Source: Prevotellaceae bacterium (lineage in GTDB: Bacteria > Bacteroidota > Bacteroidia > Bacteroidales > Bacteroidaceae). Taken from it: a stretch of 64,000 nt of DNA. Both the position numbers and the translations under genes were made by a program. Of the stretch, positions 44,694-53,193 are shown in pieces (position 1 is the first letter of the stretch; each line of letters begins with the position of its first letter). The DNA lies in NCBI GenBank assembly GCA_015256945.1, contig JABZLB010000011.1, positions 13,158 to 77,157 of the forward strand, written 5' to 3'. The notes under the pieces were generated by a model. That model was not told where the DNA came from, ran no database searches, and saw only the letters and a program-made list of their open reading frames with translations.

Positions 44694-44894
44694 TTCGGGC
44701 CCAATTGAATTGACCGGGTTACTGAGCGTTATCTCTGCCGGATGGTACTGCTTTATTTCATGACAGGTATCAATGTGGCGAAAGTATAACCTCCGGCTGC
44801 GGCAATCGGCTTTAGTACGTATCTTGTCAGATGTTATGGTTTACAGGCAGAAGTATTAGTTGACGAAGCTCCGGCCTATATGGTGTAAAGGTCA

Positions 44895-44983
44895 TTGTTC
44901 GACGGCCGTCAGCAGCGTGTACGGCGGCCGTCGAACAATATGTATGGCGACTGTCAACAGCGCGTACGACGGCCGTCAAACAA
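44895..44983. repeat. 89-bp paired-palindrome repeat, copy 3
   Basis: Left unit from TTGTTCGACGGCCGTC to CGGCCGTCGAACAA, right unit with GACTGTCAACAGCGCG and GACGGCCGTCAAACAA. Length and spacing equal those of copies 1 and 2. It lies between convergent genes (M16 peptidase and NCS2 permease). Confidence 0.85.
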
Positions 44984-45044
44984 TGAGAAAAACAATGTAA
45001 TCGTACTTCTGTTCTGCTTTAAAACGATTACAAAATCATCGAAT

Positions 45045-46343
45045 TCAGCCGAGAATAAAGTTGGCAATGAAAATGAGCGAAAGGATAATGAGCGTAGGGT
45101 TAAGCTGTTGTCTTTCGCCCGTGCAGAGCTTCAGAATGACATAGCTCAATATGCCGAGGCATATACCATCGGCTATACTGTAACACAGCACCATGGTAAT
45201 CATGGTGATAAAGGCAGGAAAGGCTTCGCTTATTTTCCCTAAGTCGAGAAGTTTTACGCTGTCGAGCATCAGCACGCCCACCAGAACCAGTGCGCCACTT
45301 GTGGCTGCTGCGGGTATGAGCATGAAGATAGGGGAGAGAAATAGCGATGCAATGAATAATAAACCAACCACTAATGACGTCATCCCGCTGCGGCCACCTT
45401 CGGCAATTCCCGCTGCACTTTCAACGTAAGTAGTTAGTGTACTCGACCCGAGAAAGGCACCGCACGTGGTACCTATGGCGTCGCTCATCATGGCTTCCTT
45501 AATATGAGGTATGCTCCCGTCGGCGTTAACTATTCGTGTTTTATATGCCAGGCCAACCAGTGTACCTACTGTATCGAATATGTTGACGAGCAAAAGTGAT
45601 ATAACTACCATCGCCGTCCGGGTAGTAAACAATCCGTCAAAGTTGAATTTACAGAAGACAGGACCAATGCTTTCGGGCATAGCCACGGGGAACCAGTGGG
45701 CTGGAATTTGGGTTACACCCATGGGAATACCGATGATTGTTGTTGCAATGATGCTGAGAAACAAGGCTCCTTTTACCTTCCTTGCCATGAGCACGCCACT
45801 TAAAATAATGCCGATTGTGCCCAGAATAGCGGTGGGGGTAAACTTGCCAAGGGTGACAAAGGTGGCTGTTGAAGAAACAATAAGCCCTGAATTTTTCAAT
45901 CCGATGAAAGCGATAAACATGCCAATGCCTACCGATATGGCATGGCGCAGGTTGGTGGGTATGGCGTTAAGGATGGCTTCGCGCACGTTAAAGAAGGTGA
46001 TGATAAGAAATATTAGTCCTTCGATAAGCATGATGGCAAGCGACTGTTGCCATGTATAGTGCATGGTTTGGCACAGCGTATAGGCAAAGAATGCGTTGAG
46101 ACCCATGCTTGGTGCTTGTGCAAAGGGCAGCTTTGCCATTAGTGCAAGCAGCAGGGTAGCGATGGCCGAGGCAATGGCAGTAGCTGTAAAGAGGGCGCCT
46201 TTATCCATGCCGGTAACACAAAGAATGGCAGGATTAACGGCTAAAATGTAACACATGGTAAGGAAAGTAGTGGCTCCTGCCACAACCTCTGTACGCATCT
46301 TCATGGACGATGCGTCAAAGCCCGTTAATTGTTTTAGTAACAT
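45045..46343 (-). CDS. NCS2 family purine permease
   Basis: A 432-residue inner-membrane carrier of the AzgA-like NCS2 branch for adenine, guanine or hypoxanthine. It has about 13 hydrophobic segments; signature stretches are EVVAGATTFLTMCYILAVNP (about 18-37), QAPSMGLNAFFAY (about 78-90), SVGIGMFIAFIGLKNSGL and GALLGSSTLT-like GAFLGSSTLTTYVESAAGIAEG in two adjacent blocks. I chose the ATG at 46343 because the -7 element lies inside the longer frame. The exact base is not readable. Confidence 0.92.
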   Translation of the reverse strand: MLLKQLTGFDASSMKMRTEVVAGATTFLTMCYILAVNPAILCVTGMDKGALFTATAIASAIATLLLALMAKLPFAQAPSMGLNAFFAYTLCQTMHYTWQQSLAIMLIEGLIFLIITFFNVREAILNAIPTNLRHAISVGIGMFIAFIGLKNSGLIVSSTATFVTLGKFTPTAILGTIGIILSGVLMARKVKGALFLSIIATTIIGIPMGVTQIPAHWFPVAMPESIGPVFCKFNFDGLFTTRTAMVVISLLLVNIFDTVGTLVGLAYKTRIVNADGSIPHIKEAMMSDAIGTTCGAFLGSSTLTTYVESAAGIAEGGRSGMTSLVVGLLFIASLFLSPIFMLIPAAATSGALVLVGVLMLDSVKLLDLGKISEAFPAFITMITMVLCYSIADGICLGILSYVILKLCTGERQQLNPTLIILSLIFIANFILG

Positions 46344-46365
46344 GGGTATATTGGTTTTGTAGGTA

Positions 46366-46373
46366 CAAAGGTA
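46366..46373 (-). promoter_or_regulatory. -7 promoter element of the NCS2 permease gene
   Basis: The minus strand reads TACCTTTG, matching TAnnTTTG, about 23 bases upstream of the ATG at 46343. It excludes the start at 46376. Confidence 0.55.
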
Positions 46374-46591
46374 CACTTTTTGGCTTTACATCCGAAATTT
46401 TAGAGCTGGTGGTTAGGCAAATATATAGGAAATGGCTAAATTTGCAGCCATTGTTATGAAACAACAGCAACCCAATGAATCATTCTGTACAATCTTTCGT
46501 ATGTCCGTGCCGCCTTATTTCGAATAGGGGAACCACAGTCTGAGAAAGAGAACACCGATAGAACAAGTTTCTAAATTATATAGAATAAACA

Positions 46592-47302
46592 ATGAAAAAA
46601 GTATTGGTAACGGGAGCTAATAAGGGTATTGGCTTCGAAATTGCCCGCCATTTGGGTAAGAGTGGCTGGCAGGTAATTGTTGGTGCACGAAACGAAGAGC
46701 GTGCGATGGCGGCTGTTAGACAGCTGGAAGCTGAAGGTATAGCGACGGCAGGATGGCAGTATGTGAACCTTTCTGACAATAAATCGCTGGAAACATCGGC
46801 CGCTGAGGTAACAAGAAATCATCCTGATTTGTGTCTTCTTGTTAATAATGCGGGCATACCTGGCGATATGGAGGTGATGAGCTATGAAGCCGGTATGGAC
46901 GACGTAGCACAGACAGTGCAGGTGAATTATATCGGTACGTTCTGCCTTACCAGGGCTCTTCTGCCGCTGTTAATGCAAAACAGGGGGCGTATTGTCAATA
47001 TAACTGTACCCACAGAAGTTAGTCCTTACTGGCACCCTATGGCTTATGTGGCAAGCAAGGCTGCACAAAACGTAATGACCTCTATTATGGCAATGGAGTT
47101 TGAAAAGAAGCAAATTCCCGTAGAAATATTCGATATTCACCCGGGTGCCACGTGCACCGATTTGAACAATCATTACAGTGGGCCGGGGTCGCATCAGCCT
47201 GATGTGATTGGCGAAAAGATTGCAGCTGTCGTTAATGACGGTCAAAGGCATCAGGGAGAATTTATAGAACTGTATCCCATTGTTGACGAAGGACGCGATT
47301 AA
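46592..47302 (+). CDS. Short-chain dehydrogenase/reductase
   Basis: A 236-residue classical SDR. The cofactor site is TGANKGIG (residues 7-14), with NNAG (about 88-91), and the catalytic pair YVASK (about 151-155). A Ser expected before the Tyr is replaced by Thr/Val in ITVPTEVSPYW, so the active site differs slightly from the norm. An Arg at 34 suggests NADP(H). It resembles carbonyl-reductase-like proteins; the substrate is unknown. Confidence 0.9.
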   Translation: MKKVLVTGANKGIGFEIARHLGKSGWQVIVGARNEERAMAAVRQLEAEGIATAGWQYVNLSDNKSLETSAAEVTRNHPDLCLLVNNAGIPGDMEVMSYEAGMDDVAQTVQVNYIGTFCLTRALLPLLMQNRGRIVNITVPTEVSPYWHPMAYVASKAAQNVMTSIMAMEFEKKQIPVEIFDIHPGATCTDLNNHYSGPGSHQPDVIGEKIAAVVNDGQRHQGEFIELYPIVDEGRD

Positions 47303-47308
47303 AAGGGC

Positions 47309-47346
47309 AGGGGCGTAGAAACTGAATAATGGCTTTTACGTCCCCT
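47309..47346 (+). terminator. Possible terminator after the SDR gene
   Basis: AGGGGCGTAGAA at 47309-47320 pairs with 47334-47346 with one bulged T and one G-U pair, followed by TTTA. Moderate support. Confidence 0.45.
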
Positions 47347-47381
47347 TTTAAAGGTTTTCTCTGGTAAAAGAAATTGGAAAA

Positions 47382-48008
47382 ATGAAGAAATACGTTGTTG
47401 TACTGACAGCTTTCTTGCTTTTTTGTGGGGATATGCTGGCAAAAAACGGAGAGGTTATATTCTGGGGAGTCCCGTTTGAATGTCGTAAAGCCGATTTGGC
47501 AGCAGCGATAAAGGCAAAGTGGAACAATGCAATTGTGGTGGATGAAAGGAACGGAGGCAATAACTTAATATGGCGGTCGAAGAACTATCCCGATGAAAAT
47601 CTCAGCTATGAAGGCTTTGAAGTAAATAGTGCGTCGGCAGAATTTACGCAGGACGACAGTCTTTCGAGAGCGTATGTAGGCTTAGTTCCCCAAAAGAAAC
47701 AAAACATCTTTGAGCTTTATTCTTTAGTAAAAAGGTATCTTGAAGGCAAGTATGGGAAGCCCGAAGCCGACTATTCGTTCTTTAAATCTCCCTATCATAA
47801 GGAAGGTGGACAAAATAATGTATGGGCTGTTATTGAGGGCAAGTGTGTTTATATCGCCTTTTGGTCAGTTCCTTATAAAAAGCATTTCGTCACCATTTCA
47901 ATGGAAATCACTCCTGAAAAGCAGGTAGAACTTACCTTTATAAATGAGCAAAAGGATATAAATAAACCTGTTTTAAAAGAAGAAAACATCCCTGTTCAGA
48001 TGCAATGA
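47382..48008 (+). CDS. Exported protein of unknown function
   Basis: A 208-residue protein with signal peptide ending MLA|KNG. The mature domain starts GEVIFWGVPFECRKADLAAAIKAK in two blocks, continues with YAFVGLVP-like strand AYVGLVPQKKQNIFELYSLVKRYLE and ends in a charged tail. The mix of strands and one helix suggests a small periplasmic alpha/beta domain. I do not recognise the family. It stands alone between the SDR gene and a tandem repeat. Confidence 0.8.
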   Translation: MKKYVVVLTAFLLFCGDMLAKNGEVIFWGVPFECRKADLAAAIKAKWNNAIVVDERNGGNNLIWRSKNYPDENLSYEGFEVNSASAEFTQDDSLSRAYVGLVPQKKQNIFELYSLVKRYLEGKYGKPEADYSFFKSPYHKEGGQNNVWAVIEGKCVYIAFWSVPYKKHFVTISMEITPEKQVELTFINEQKDINKPVLKEENIPVQMQ

Positions 48009-48024
48009 AAGTGTGGACATTGCA

Positions 48025-48185
48025 CTTTTACACCTTTTGTCTTGATTGACAATGATTTTATTGTGGTGTAGAATGAGTGTAGATTTTGTACCTTTACACT
48101 TTTTGTTTCAATTGATAATAATTTTGTAGAAGTGCAAAATAGGTGTAGTATATGCGCTTTTACATAGTCATCAGTTTTAATTATT
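48025..48185. repeat. 66-bp imperfect tandem repeat
   Basis: Two consecutive units (48025-48090 and 48091-48156) each start CYTTTACACYTTTTGT and contain AATTGAYAATRATTTT-like and GGTGTAG words; a third, partial unit starts with CTTTTACATAG at 48157. The stretch is AT-rich, non-coding, and follows directly after the stop of the 47382 gene. Confidence 0.7.
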
Positions 48186-48280
48186 TCTTGTTAAAAAAGT
48201 GCTAAAAGATTAAGTAGGATGGGAAAAAATAAATGAATGTTGTAGCTTCATTTTTGTTTTTACAACCTATTGCAAAATAA

Positions 48281-48314
48281 AAGCGGAAGCTTCCTGTTTA
48301 CTGGACTTCCGCTT
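48281..48314 (-). terminator. Terminator after tRNA-His
   Basis: A 9-bp stem (48281-48289 with 48306-48314), extended by TCC/GGA inside the loop, lies 12 bases past the tRNA and is followed on the minus strand by TTATTTTG. Confidence 0.7.
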
Positions 48315-48326
48315 AATTGCTTTAAG

Positions 48327-48401
48327 GGTGGAGGGTGGGACTCGAACCCACGACATTCAGAACCACAATCTGACGCTCTAACCAACTGAACTACATCCAC
48401 C
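48327..48401 (-). tRNA. tRNA-His (GTG anticodon)
   Basis: Read on the minus strand the cloverleaf has a D arm GTTCAGTTGGTTAGAGC, anticodon stem TCAGA/TCTGA with loop TTGTGGT (anticodon GTG) and T arm GTGGGTTCGAGTCCCAC. The extra 5' G typical of tRNA-His is encoded at 48401. CCA is not encoded. One mismatch (T-C) stands in the acceptor stem. Confidence 0.95.
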
Positions 48402-48582
48402 GTGTGTTAGAATGCTTTAACTTTAATAAAGCGGTTGCAAAGGTATATGATTTAAATGATATTGCCAAATAAATCTTATTATTTTTCGTTTCTTTTTTCG
48501 TTTCCCGGCATTTTTGCTGTATGAAAGTGAGATTTCTCTCTGTACACATAGTTCTAAATGGGTTATTTTGTTACAAAATACG

Positions 48583-48620
48583 AAGTGATTAATCAGAAAA
48601 TTAATTCAGATTAATCACTT
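48583..48620 (-). terminator. Hairpin downstream of secG
   Basis: A perfect 12-bp AT-rich stem (48583-48594 with 48609-48620) with a 14-base loop, followed on the minus strand by a T-rich stretch. It probably ends the sigma-54 activator-lptE-secG transcript. Confidence 0.55.
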
Positions 48621-48694
48621 TAATCTTTGGAACAGACAGACGGTTATCCTCTGTTCTGTCCAAATATGTTTCGTACTTTAAAGAATACTATTCC

Positions 48695-49108
48695 TTATTT
48701 TGCAGGTGATGCCGGTGCAACCGGACCCTTTTGTGCGCCTGCGGCGGGAGTCTTTGTTACGCCGTTTGCAGCTGCTCCTTGTGTATTTTGTGTAGGTTGA
48801 GCGGCTCCAAATCCCTGTGTATTGGCAGGATTGGTTGTTTGTGTTTGCGTAGCGGCCTTCTCTAATACGCTTTCATCGGTTGACGCCTGAGGCGCAGTGT
48901 AAGCGCAAACTATGCTAAAGGCTACCATTGCTGCGGCTAATCCCCATGTCGCCTTTTCCACAAAGTCGGTTGTTTTGCGCACACCCATAATGGCATTAGA
49001 GGATGAAAAGTTGCTTGCAAGGCCGCCTCCTTTAGACTCTTGTATCAGTACGATGAAGATCATCAGTACAGAAGCCAGCATGATAAGAACTATAAAAAAA
49101 GTGTACAT
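48695..49108 (-). CDS. secG: Preprotein translocase subunit SecG
   Basis: A 137-residue SecG. Two membrane helices (about 3-20 and 55-75) flank the conserved loop LIQESKGGGLASNF, then SNAIMGVRKTTDFVEKATW. The C-terminal 60 residues are a Thr/Gln/Ala/Pro-rich tail, a common extension in Bacteroidetes. It forms the SecYEG channel with SecY and SecE encoded elsewhere. It is the last gene of an envelope-related operon, six bases after the preceding gene. Confidence 0.95.
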   Translation of the reverse strand: MYTFFIVLIMLASVLMIFIVLIQESKGGGLASNFSSSNAIMGVRKTTDFVEKATWGLAAAMVAFSIVCAYTAPQASTDESVLEKAATQTQTTNPANTQGFGAAQPTQNTQGAAANGVTKTPAAGAQKGPVAPASPAK

Positions 49109-49114
49109 AATTTA

Positions 49115-49885
49115 TTATTTATTATTTTTATTATTTAATATCAGTTTTTCAAGGAAACGGATTTGGTCTGCAAAGTAAGCATTTTTTTTCGGATAATTCA
49201 AATTTAATCGTTGAATTATTTCAAGAGCCTTGTTATATCGTCCTTGTTTGATGTATATTTTAGCCAGTGTTTCCGTGAAATATCCTTCGTCATCGTCTTT
49301 ATCTTCTGTTGTAAGGCCGTCATCGGCAGCAGGCAAAAACTCGGGCATTTCTTTCAGTTGTATCTTCCCTCCTTCGTTATTAATGAAGTTGTCAATTAGG
49401 TTTTGTCCCTTCATCAGCGGAGCAGTTGCCTCCTCTTTCTCCTGTTCTTCCGTATTCCCGATGTCGATAAGGTATGAAACATAGTCGATAGCGGCATCGG
49501 CTGGAGTAGGTTTTCTTTTTTTCTCCTTGTCGTTGTTGTTTTCTTCTTCTGGAATAGAATCGAGGAAATTATCAATCAAAGATATAGTCCGATCTTCCTT
49601 CTTTCCGTTTGTTTCTCCAGTATTTGTATTTTCATCGGCTTTAATTGACGGCAGCTGATAATGGGCAGCTTCTATCAAATTAAATATAACGCGCCGGTCA
49701 CTGATGTATAAGGCAGCATCGCGCAGCTCGTCATTGAACGACGGATCGTGCAAAATATAAAGATTTTGTAACAATAACAGTCGTGCCGTCTGATAGTAGG
49801 GATATAGCGCTATAAGGCTGCGAAGGTCATAAAGACTCTCACGGTCGAGAAGCTCCGGGTGCTTGATGAGATGTGCTATATCCAT
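49115..49885 (-). CDS. TPR-like protein of unknown function
   Basis: A 256-residue cytoplasmic protein. The N-terminal third is helical (ALYPYYQTARLLLLQNLY), the middle is acidic, Lys/Glu/Asn-rich and probably disordered (about 85-190), and the end has a TPR-like hairpin (TETLAKIYIKQGRYNKALEI in one repeat). Genes of this kind are a stable neighbour of lptE and secG in Bacteroidales. Its role is unknown; a scaffolding job in envelope assembly would fit the operon. Confidence 0.85.
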   Translation of the reverse strand: MDIAHLIKHPELLDRESLYDLRSLIALYPYYQTARLLLLQNLYILHDPSFNDELRDAALYISDRRVIFNLIEAAHYQLPSIKADENTNTGETNGKKEDRTISLIDNFLDSIPEEENNNDKEKKRKPTPADAAIDYVSYLIDIGNTEEQEKEEATAPLMKGQNLIDNFINNEGGKIQLKEMPEFLPAADDGLTTEDKDDDEGYFTETLAKIYIKQGRYNKALEIIQRLNLNYPKKNAYFADQIRFLEKLILNNKNNK

Positions 49886-49929
49886 TTTCTTTATAAGATT
49901 CTGTAATTTTTTATTAGCTTAAAAGAGCT

Positions 49930-50514
49930 TTACCAGTTGGCAACAGCAGCATTGAATATCTGGTTTATGATGTCGTCGAACATCTGCGACACCAATTGCT
50001 CCTGTACACTGTTCAGGCTTTGTGTCGTTGCATAGCTTTGTGAAGCCGTAAATTGTCGTTCAAAGTCTTCCTTATGATTCTTGTTATTCGTGAACCTTAC
50101 GTTCACTGTAATCGACAATTCCGTTTGTGCCGAGTAGCCTTCACTCGATACCGACTTGTTTCGCTGGGTGTATTGTGTGATTTCTCCTGCAATAACGAGG
50201 TCTCCGTTACGCTTAACCTGTTGCAGGTGTGTGTGGTCAGCGAACATGTCTTTCAGCTTATTGTTAAACATCGGACCCATGGGTCCCCATACGTAACTGC
50301 TGCGAACGGGGAAGTCGGCTATCTCAATCGTCTTGGTTTTATTATAGTCAATGCTGGCTCCGTTGAGCGTATAGCCTACGTGGCATGCTGTTATCAGCGG
50401 TAAAAATGCAAATATCGGCATAACGACAATAAGCCTGTACCGTGAACTGCATGCCCTGTGCCGTACTTGTTTCCACAGGTTAAGCCAGACTTTTGAAAGG
50501 TAAATATGCTTCAT
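49930..50514 (-). CDS. lptE: LPS assembly lipoprotein LptE-like
   Basis: A 194-residue lipoprotein with lipobox LITAC (Cys44) after an unusually long N-terminal region; an ATG at 50421 would shorten it but would drop the basic n-region. The mature part starts VGYTLNGASIDYNKTKTIEI, as in Bacteroidetes LptE, with a helix near the end (VQEQLVSQMFDDIINQIFNA). It should assist LptD in inserting lipopolysaccharide into the outer membrane. Confidence 0.88.
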   Translation of the reverse strand: MKHIYLSKVWLNLWKQVRHRACSSRYRLIVVMPIFAFLPLITACHVGYTLNGASIDYNKTKTIEIADFPVRSSYVWGPMGPMFNNKLKDMFADHTHLQQVKRNGDLVIAGEITQYTQRNKSVSSEGYSAQTELSITVNVRFTNNKNHKEDFERQFTASQSYATTQSLNSVQEQLVSQMFDDIINQIFNAAVANW

Positions 50515-50564
50515 ATTTGTTGTTATGTTCTGATATTTTCAGAATAATGGTTCGTGACGTATGT

Positions 50565-51815
50565 TTATTTGTCTTTCTCTAAACTGTATTGTTTAATTCG
50601 CCTGTAAAGCGTACGGTCAGATATTCCCAGTTCCTGGGCGGCCTTTTTACGATTGCCTCCATTGCGCTCTAAGGCTTTTTCTACCATTTGCCGTCCTAAA
50701 TCGTTGAGATTAAGGCTCTCTGGTTCGGCCTTGATTTCTTCGGCTTCGGCCTCCTCGGGCGACGGCGATGTAAAGCCCTGCACGCGTGGAGCTGGATTAA
50801 AAGCGGGCACAGGTGTGTTGTCGGCCGCAATAAAACTGTTGTTAAATGAGGCCGGTCCGTTCAGCTGTCGTGCCTCGTCGAGTTGTTTACGCAGGCTTGT
50901 CATGTCACGCCGCAGGTCTGAAACGTTTCCCCTTAGCTCGTAGAGAATTTTATATAATATTTCTCTTTCGTTCTCGTATGAGTGCTGTCCTGGCTTATTG
51001 ATGGTGGCAAGCTGTGTGCTTTCGGGGTCTTCAGGAATGAATTTCTTCAGTTCTTCAGCATCAATTTCGCGCTTTTCGCTCAACACCGACATTTGTTCGG
51101 TGATGTTTTTCAGCTGTCTTACGTTTCCCGGCCACTTGTAATGTACGAGCAATTGCCTGGCATCTTCAGTAAGCGTTATTTTGGGGAGGTGGTATTTTTC
51201 GCCCATCTGCATGGCAAAAAGACGAAACAGTAGTACAATGTCATCACCGCGATCGCGCAACGGCGGCATTTGTATAGGAATGGTATTCAGGCGGTAATAG
51301 AGGTCTTCGCGAAAGCGACCCTCTGATATTGCCTTACGCATGTTTACGTTTGTAGCTGCTACAATGCGCACGTTGGTTTTGCGAATCTCCTGTCCGCCAA
51401 CCCTGATATACTCGCCAGTCTCCAGTACACGCAGCAGGCGTGCCTGCGTAGCGAGTGGCAGTTCGCCCACTTCGTCGAGGAAAATAGTGCCTTTATTGGC
51501 TACGCCGAAATAGCCTTCCGACTCGCCTATCGCCCCCGTGAAGGCACCTTTCTCATGTCCGAAGAGTTCGCTGTCGATGGTACCTTCGGGTATTGAGCCA
51601 CAGTTGATGGCAAAGTAACGCTCACGCCTGCGGGGTGAATTGTCGTGAATTACCCTGGGTATAATTTCCTTGCCCACGCCACTTTCGCCTACAACGAGCA
51701 CGCTAAGGTCGGTAGGTGCTACCTGCAGGGCTACGTCTAACGCATGATTAAGCCCGTCGCAGTTGCCTACAATGTTATAGCGCTGCTTTATTTTTTGTAG
51801 TTCTGAGTTATTCAT
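50565..51815 (-). CDS. Sigma-54-dependent activator without receiver domain
   Basis: A 416-residue bacterial enhancer-binding protein. The AAA+ domain (about 15-245) has Walker A GESGVGKE (43-50), the sigma-54-contacting GAFTGA (90-95), Walker B GTIFLDEVGELP and the sensor region RVVAATN-like VRIVAATNVNM. A linker with Lys/Glu-rich helix follows. The C-terminal Fis-type helix-turn-helix (RKKAAQELGISDRTLYRRI, about 390-408) binds DNA. No receiver, GAF or PAS domain precedes the ATPase, so control must be by expression or another partner. It is the first gene of the lptE-secG operon. Confidence 0.93.
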   Translation of the reverse strand: MNNSELQKIKQRYNIVGNCDGLNHALDVALQVAPTDLSVLVVGESGVGKEIIPRVIHDNSPRRRERYFAINCGSIPEGTIDSELFGHEKGAFTGAIGESEGYFGVANKGTIFLDEVGELPLATQARLLRVLETGEYIRVGGQEIRKTNVRIVAATNVNMRKAISEGRFREDLYYRLNTIPIQMPPLRDRGDDIVLLFRLFAMQMGEKYHLPKITLTEDARQLLVHYKWPGNVRQLKNITEQMSVLSEKREIDAEELKKFIPEDPESTQLATINKPGQHSYENEREILYKILYELRGNVSDLRRDMTSLRKQLDEARQLNGPASFNNSFIAADNTPVPAFNPAPRVQGFTSPSPEEAEAEEIKAEPESLNLNDLGRQMVEKALERNGGNRKKAAQELGISDRTLYRRIKQYSLEKDK

Positions 51816-51822
51816 TGGCTGA

Positions 51823-51830
51823 CAAATTTA
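51823..51830 (-). promoter_or_regulatory. -7 promoter element of the sigma-54 activator gene
   Basis: The minus strand reads TAAATTTG, matching TAnnTTTG, only 7 bases before the ATG at 51815; the transcript would be almost leaderless. No -33 element is clear. Confidence 0.4.
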
Positions 51831-51934
51831 CATATTTTATTTGATATAATGCTGTAAATATGACAGAAAATTGGTTTCAATACGCTTATTTTCTTCTTCG
51901 TTTACGGGGCAGCTTATTGTTCATTGCGTTGTAA

Positions 51935-52028
51935 TTGTGGTGTCAGACGGCCGTCAGCAACGCGGCTGGCGACCGCCGAACGTATTGTATGACGGTCGGC
52001 GTACGCGCTGCTGACGGCCGCCGAACAA
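51935..52028. repeat. Paired-palindrome repeat, copy 4 (divergent)
   Basis: Related to copies 1-3 but longer (about 94 bp) and less regular: the left unit has GACGGCCGTCAGCAACGCG then CTGGCGACCGCCGAACG, the right unit GACGGTCGGCGTACGCGCTG and GACGGCCGCCGAACAA. It lies between two minus-strand genes. Confidence 0.8.
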
Positions 52029-52096
52029 TCAGCTTTATGACGTATCGGATGCAGCGTTCTTCTGTAAACGCGTTAACAATGTGGAATAATGTGAGG

Positions 52097-53122
52097 CTAT
52101 TTATGGCTCTTTTCTATCTTGATAAGCAGCAGGCCGATACCTGTCCATGCCAGTTCGCGCAGACGAACAATAAGTGCAACGAATATCCCGGCGCTGGCAG
52201 TTAGTCCCAGGGCTGTTGTAGAGAGCCAGAAACCGCCTTCGCGTCCACCCAGCTGAAGGGGGATAAAAAACAGCAAATTGGCAAAAAGGGAGGTGAAAGC
52301 CAGTATAAGAATACATGTAAAATAGCTTACATGGGGCATAAGAACCAAAAGAATGAAGAATATTTCGAGGGCTGAAATGATGCGGCATGCAAGCTCGAGC
52401 ATGACAGAACTCACAAAAAACCTGGGATTTTGCTTGTGTAAGGCCGATATTTGGCTATCGATTGTGTTGAGCTGTTCGCGGTGTTTTTCGACGAAAGGAC
52501 GTGCCCATCTCTTCACCACAGGGATGTAACGCAACACGTTCATGATGCGATTGGCAAGCCCTTTCCGGTATCCGGAAATAAAGAACCAGATGCCGGACAG
52601 GCAGAACAAGCCTATGATGGTTAGCAACACTGCCAGTAAAGGTGTAACCGTTTGGGTAAAAACAAAAAGAAAAATACTGAGAAACCAGAACCAAAAATGA
52701 CTGAAAATGTGGGTCATGGCATACAGAATTACTGATGATGACGCTCTTTCAGTGCCTATCCGGGGGGCTAATTCCATAATGCGATAAGGCTCACCGCCCA
52801 TTAATCCGCCCGGTGTTGCATAGTTTAAAGCAAAGCCTGATACGGTTATTTTATACAGCCACGCAAGCCCGACAGGGTGTCGGGGGTTGACCATTGGCTG
52901 CTTATCGCTGGTAGCTGGCTGCTGGCATACACCCTTTATAATAAGGTACCACGATGCCGTATTGAAAATATAGAGGAAGGCCCACAGCGCAATTGCTGCG
53001 AAAAACCAGTATCCGGCGTGCTTAAGACCTTGCCATACTTGTGCGAAGTTGAGCTGTGTGATCATCAGTATAAGCACTGCTATACCGAAGATAAAGAAGG
53101 CATTCTGATACTTTTTGTTCAT
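52097..53122 (-). CDS. Flippase-like (LPG synthase TM domain) membrane protein
   Basis: A 341-residue inner-membrane protein with eight or so helices in the pattern of the YbhN/AglD2 family (lysylphosphatidylglycerol synthase transmembrane region). Recognisable blocks are GFALNYATPGGLMGGEPYR (about 116-134) and LIFFIPLQLGGREGGFWL-like FFIPLQLGGREGGFW (about 292-306). It lacks the synthetase domain of MprF, so a lipid-translocating or unknown membrane role is likely. It follows pdxA by 71 bases. Confidence 0.88.
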   Translation of the reverse strand: MNKKYQNAFFIFGIAVLILMITQLNFAQVWQGLKHAGYWFFAAIALWAFLYIFNTASWYLIIKGVCQQPATSDKQPMVNPRHPVGLAWLYKITVSGFALNYATPGGLMGGEPYRIMELAPRIGTERASSSVILYAMTHIFSHFWFWFLSIFLFVFTQTVTPLLAVLLTIIGLFCLSGIWFFISGYRKGLANRIMNVLRYIPVVKRWARPFVEKHREQLNTIDSQISALHKQNPRFFVSSVMLELACRIISALEIFFILLVLMPHVSYFTCILILAFTSLFANLLFFIPLQLGGREGGFWLSTTALGLTASAGIFVALIVRLRELAWTGIGLLLIKIEKSHK

Positions 53123-53193
53123 AGTTATGCGTAAAGGAGGCTTTTCTCATGCCTGTATGACCGTGGAAAACCAATGAAATGGCACGGAAAAGC

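Noticed and set aside
44521..45044. Small gene between the M16 peptidase and the NCS2 permease
   Set aside because: Only very short frames occur; the stretch is accounted for by a terminator and one copy of the palindromic repeat.
45511..46059. 182-codon open frame on the plus strand
   Set aside because: It is antisense to the NCS2 permease gene, a well-conserved family.
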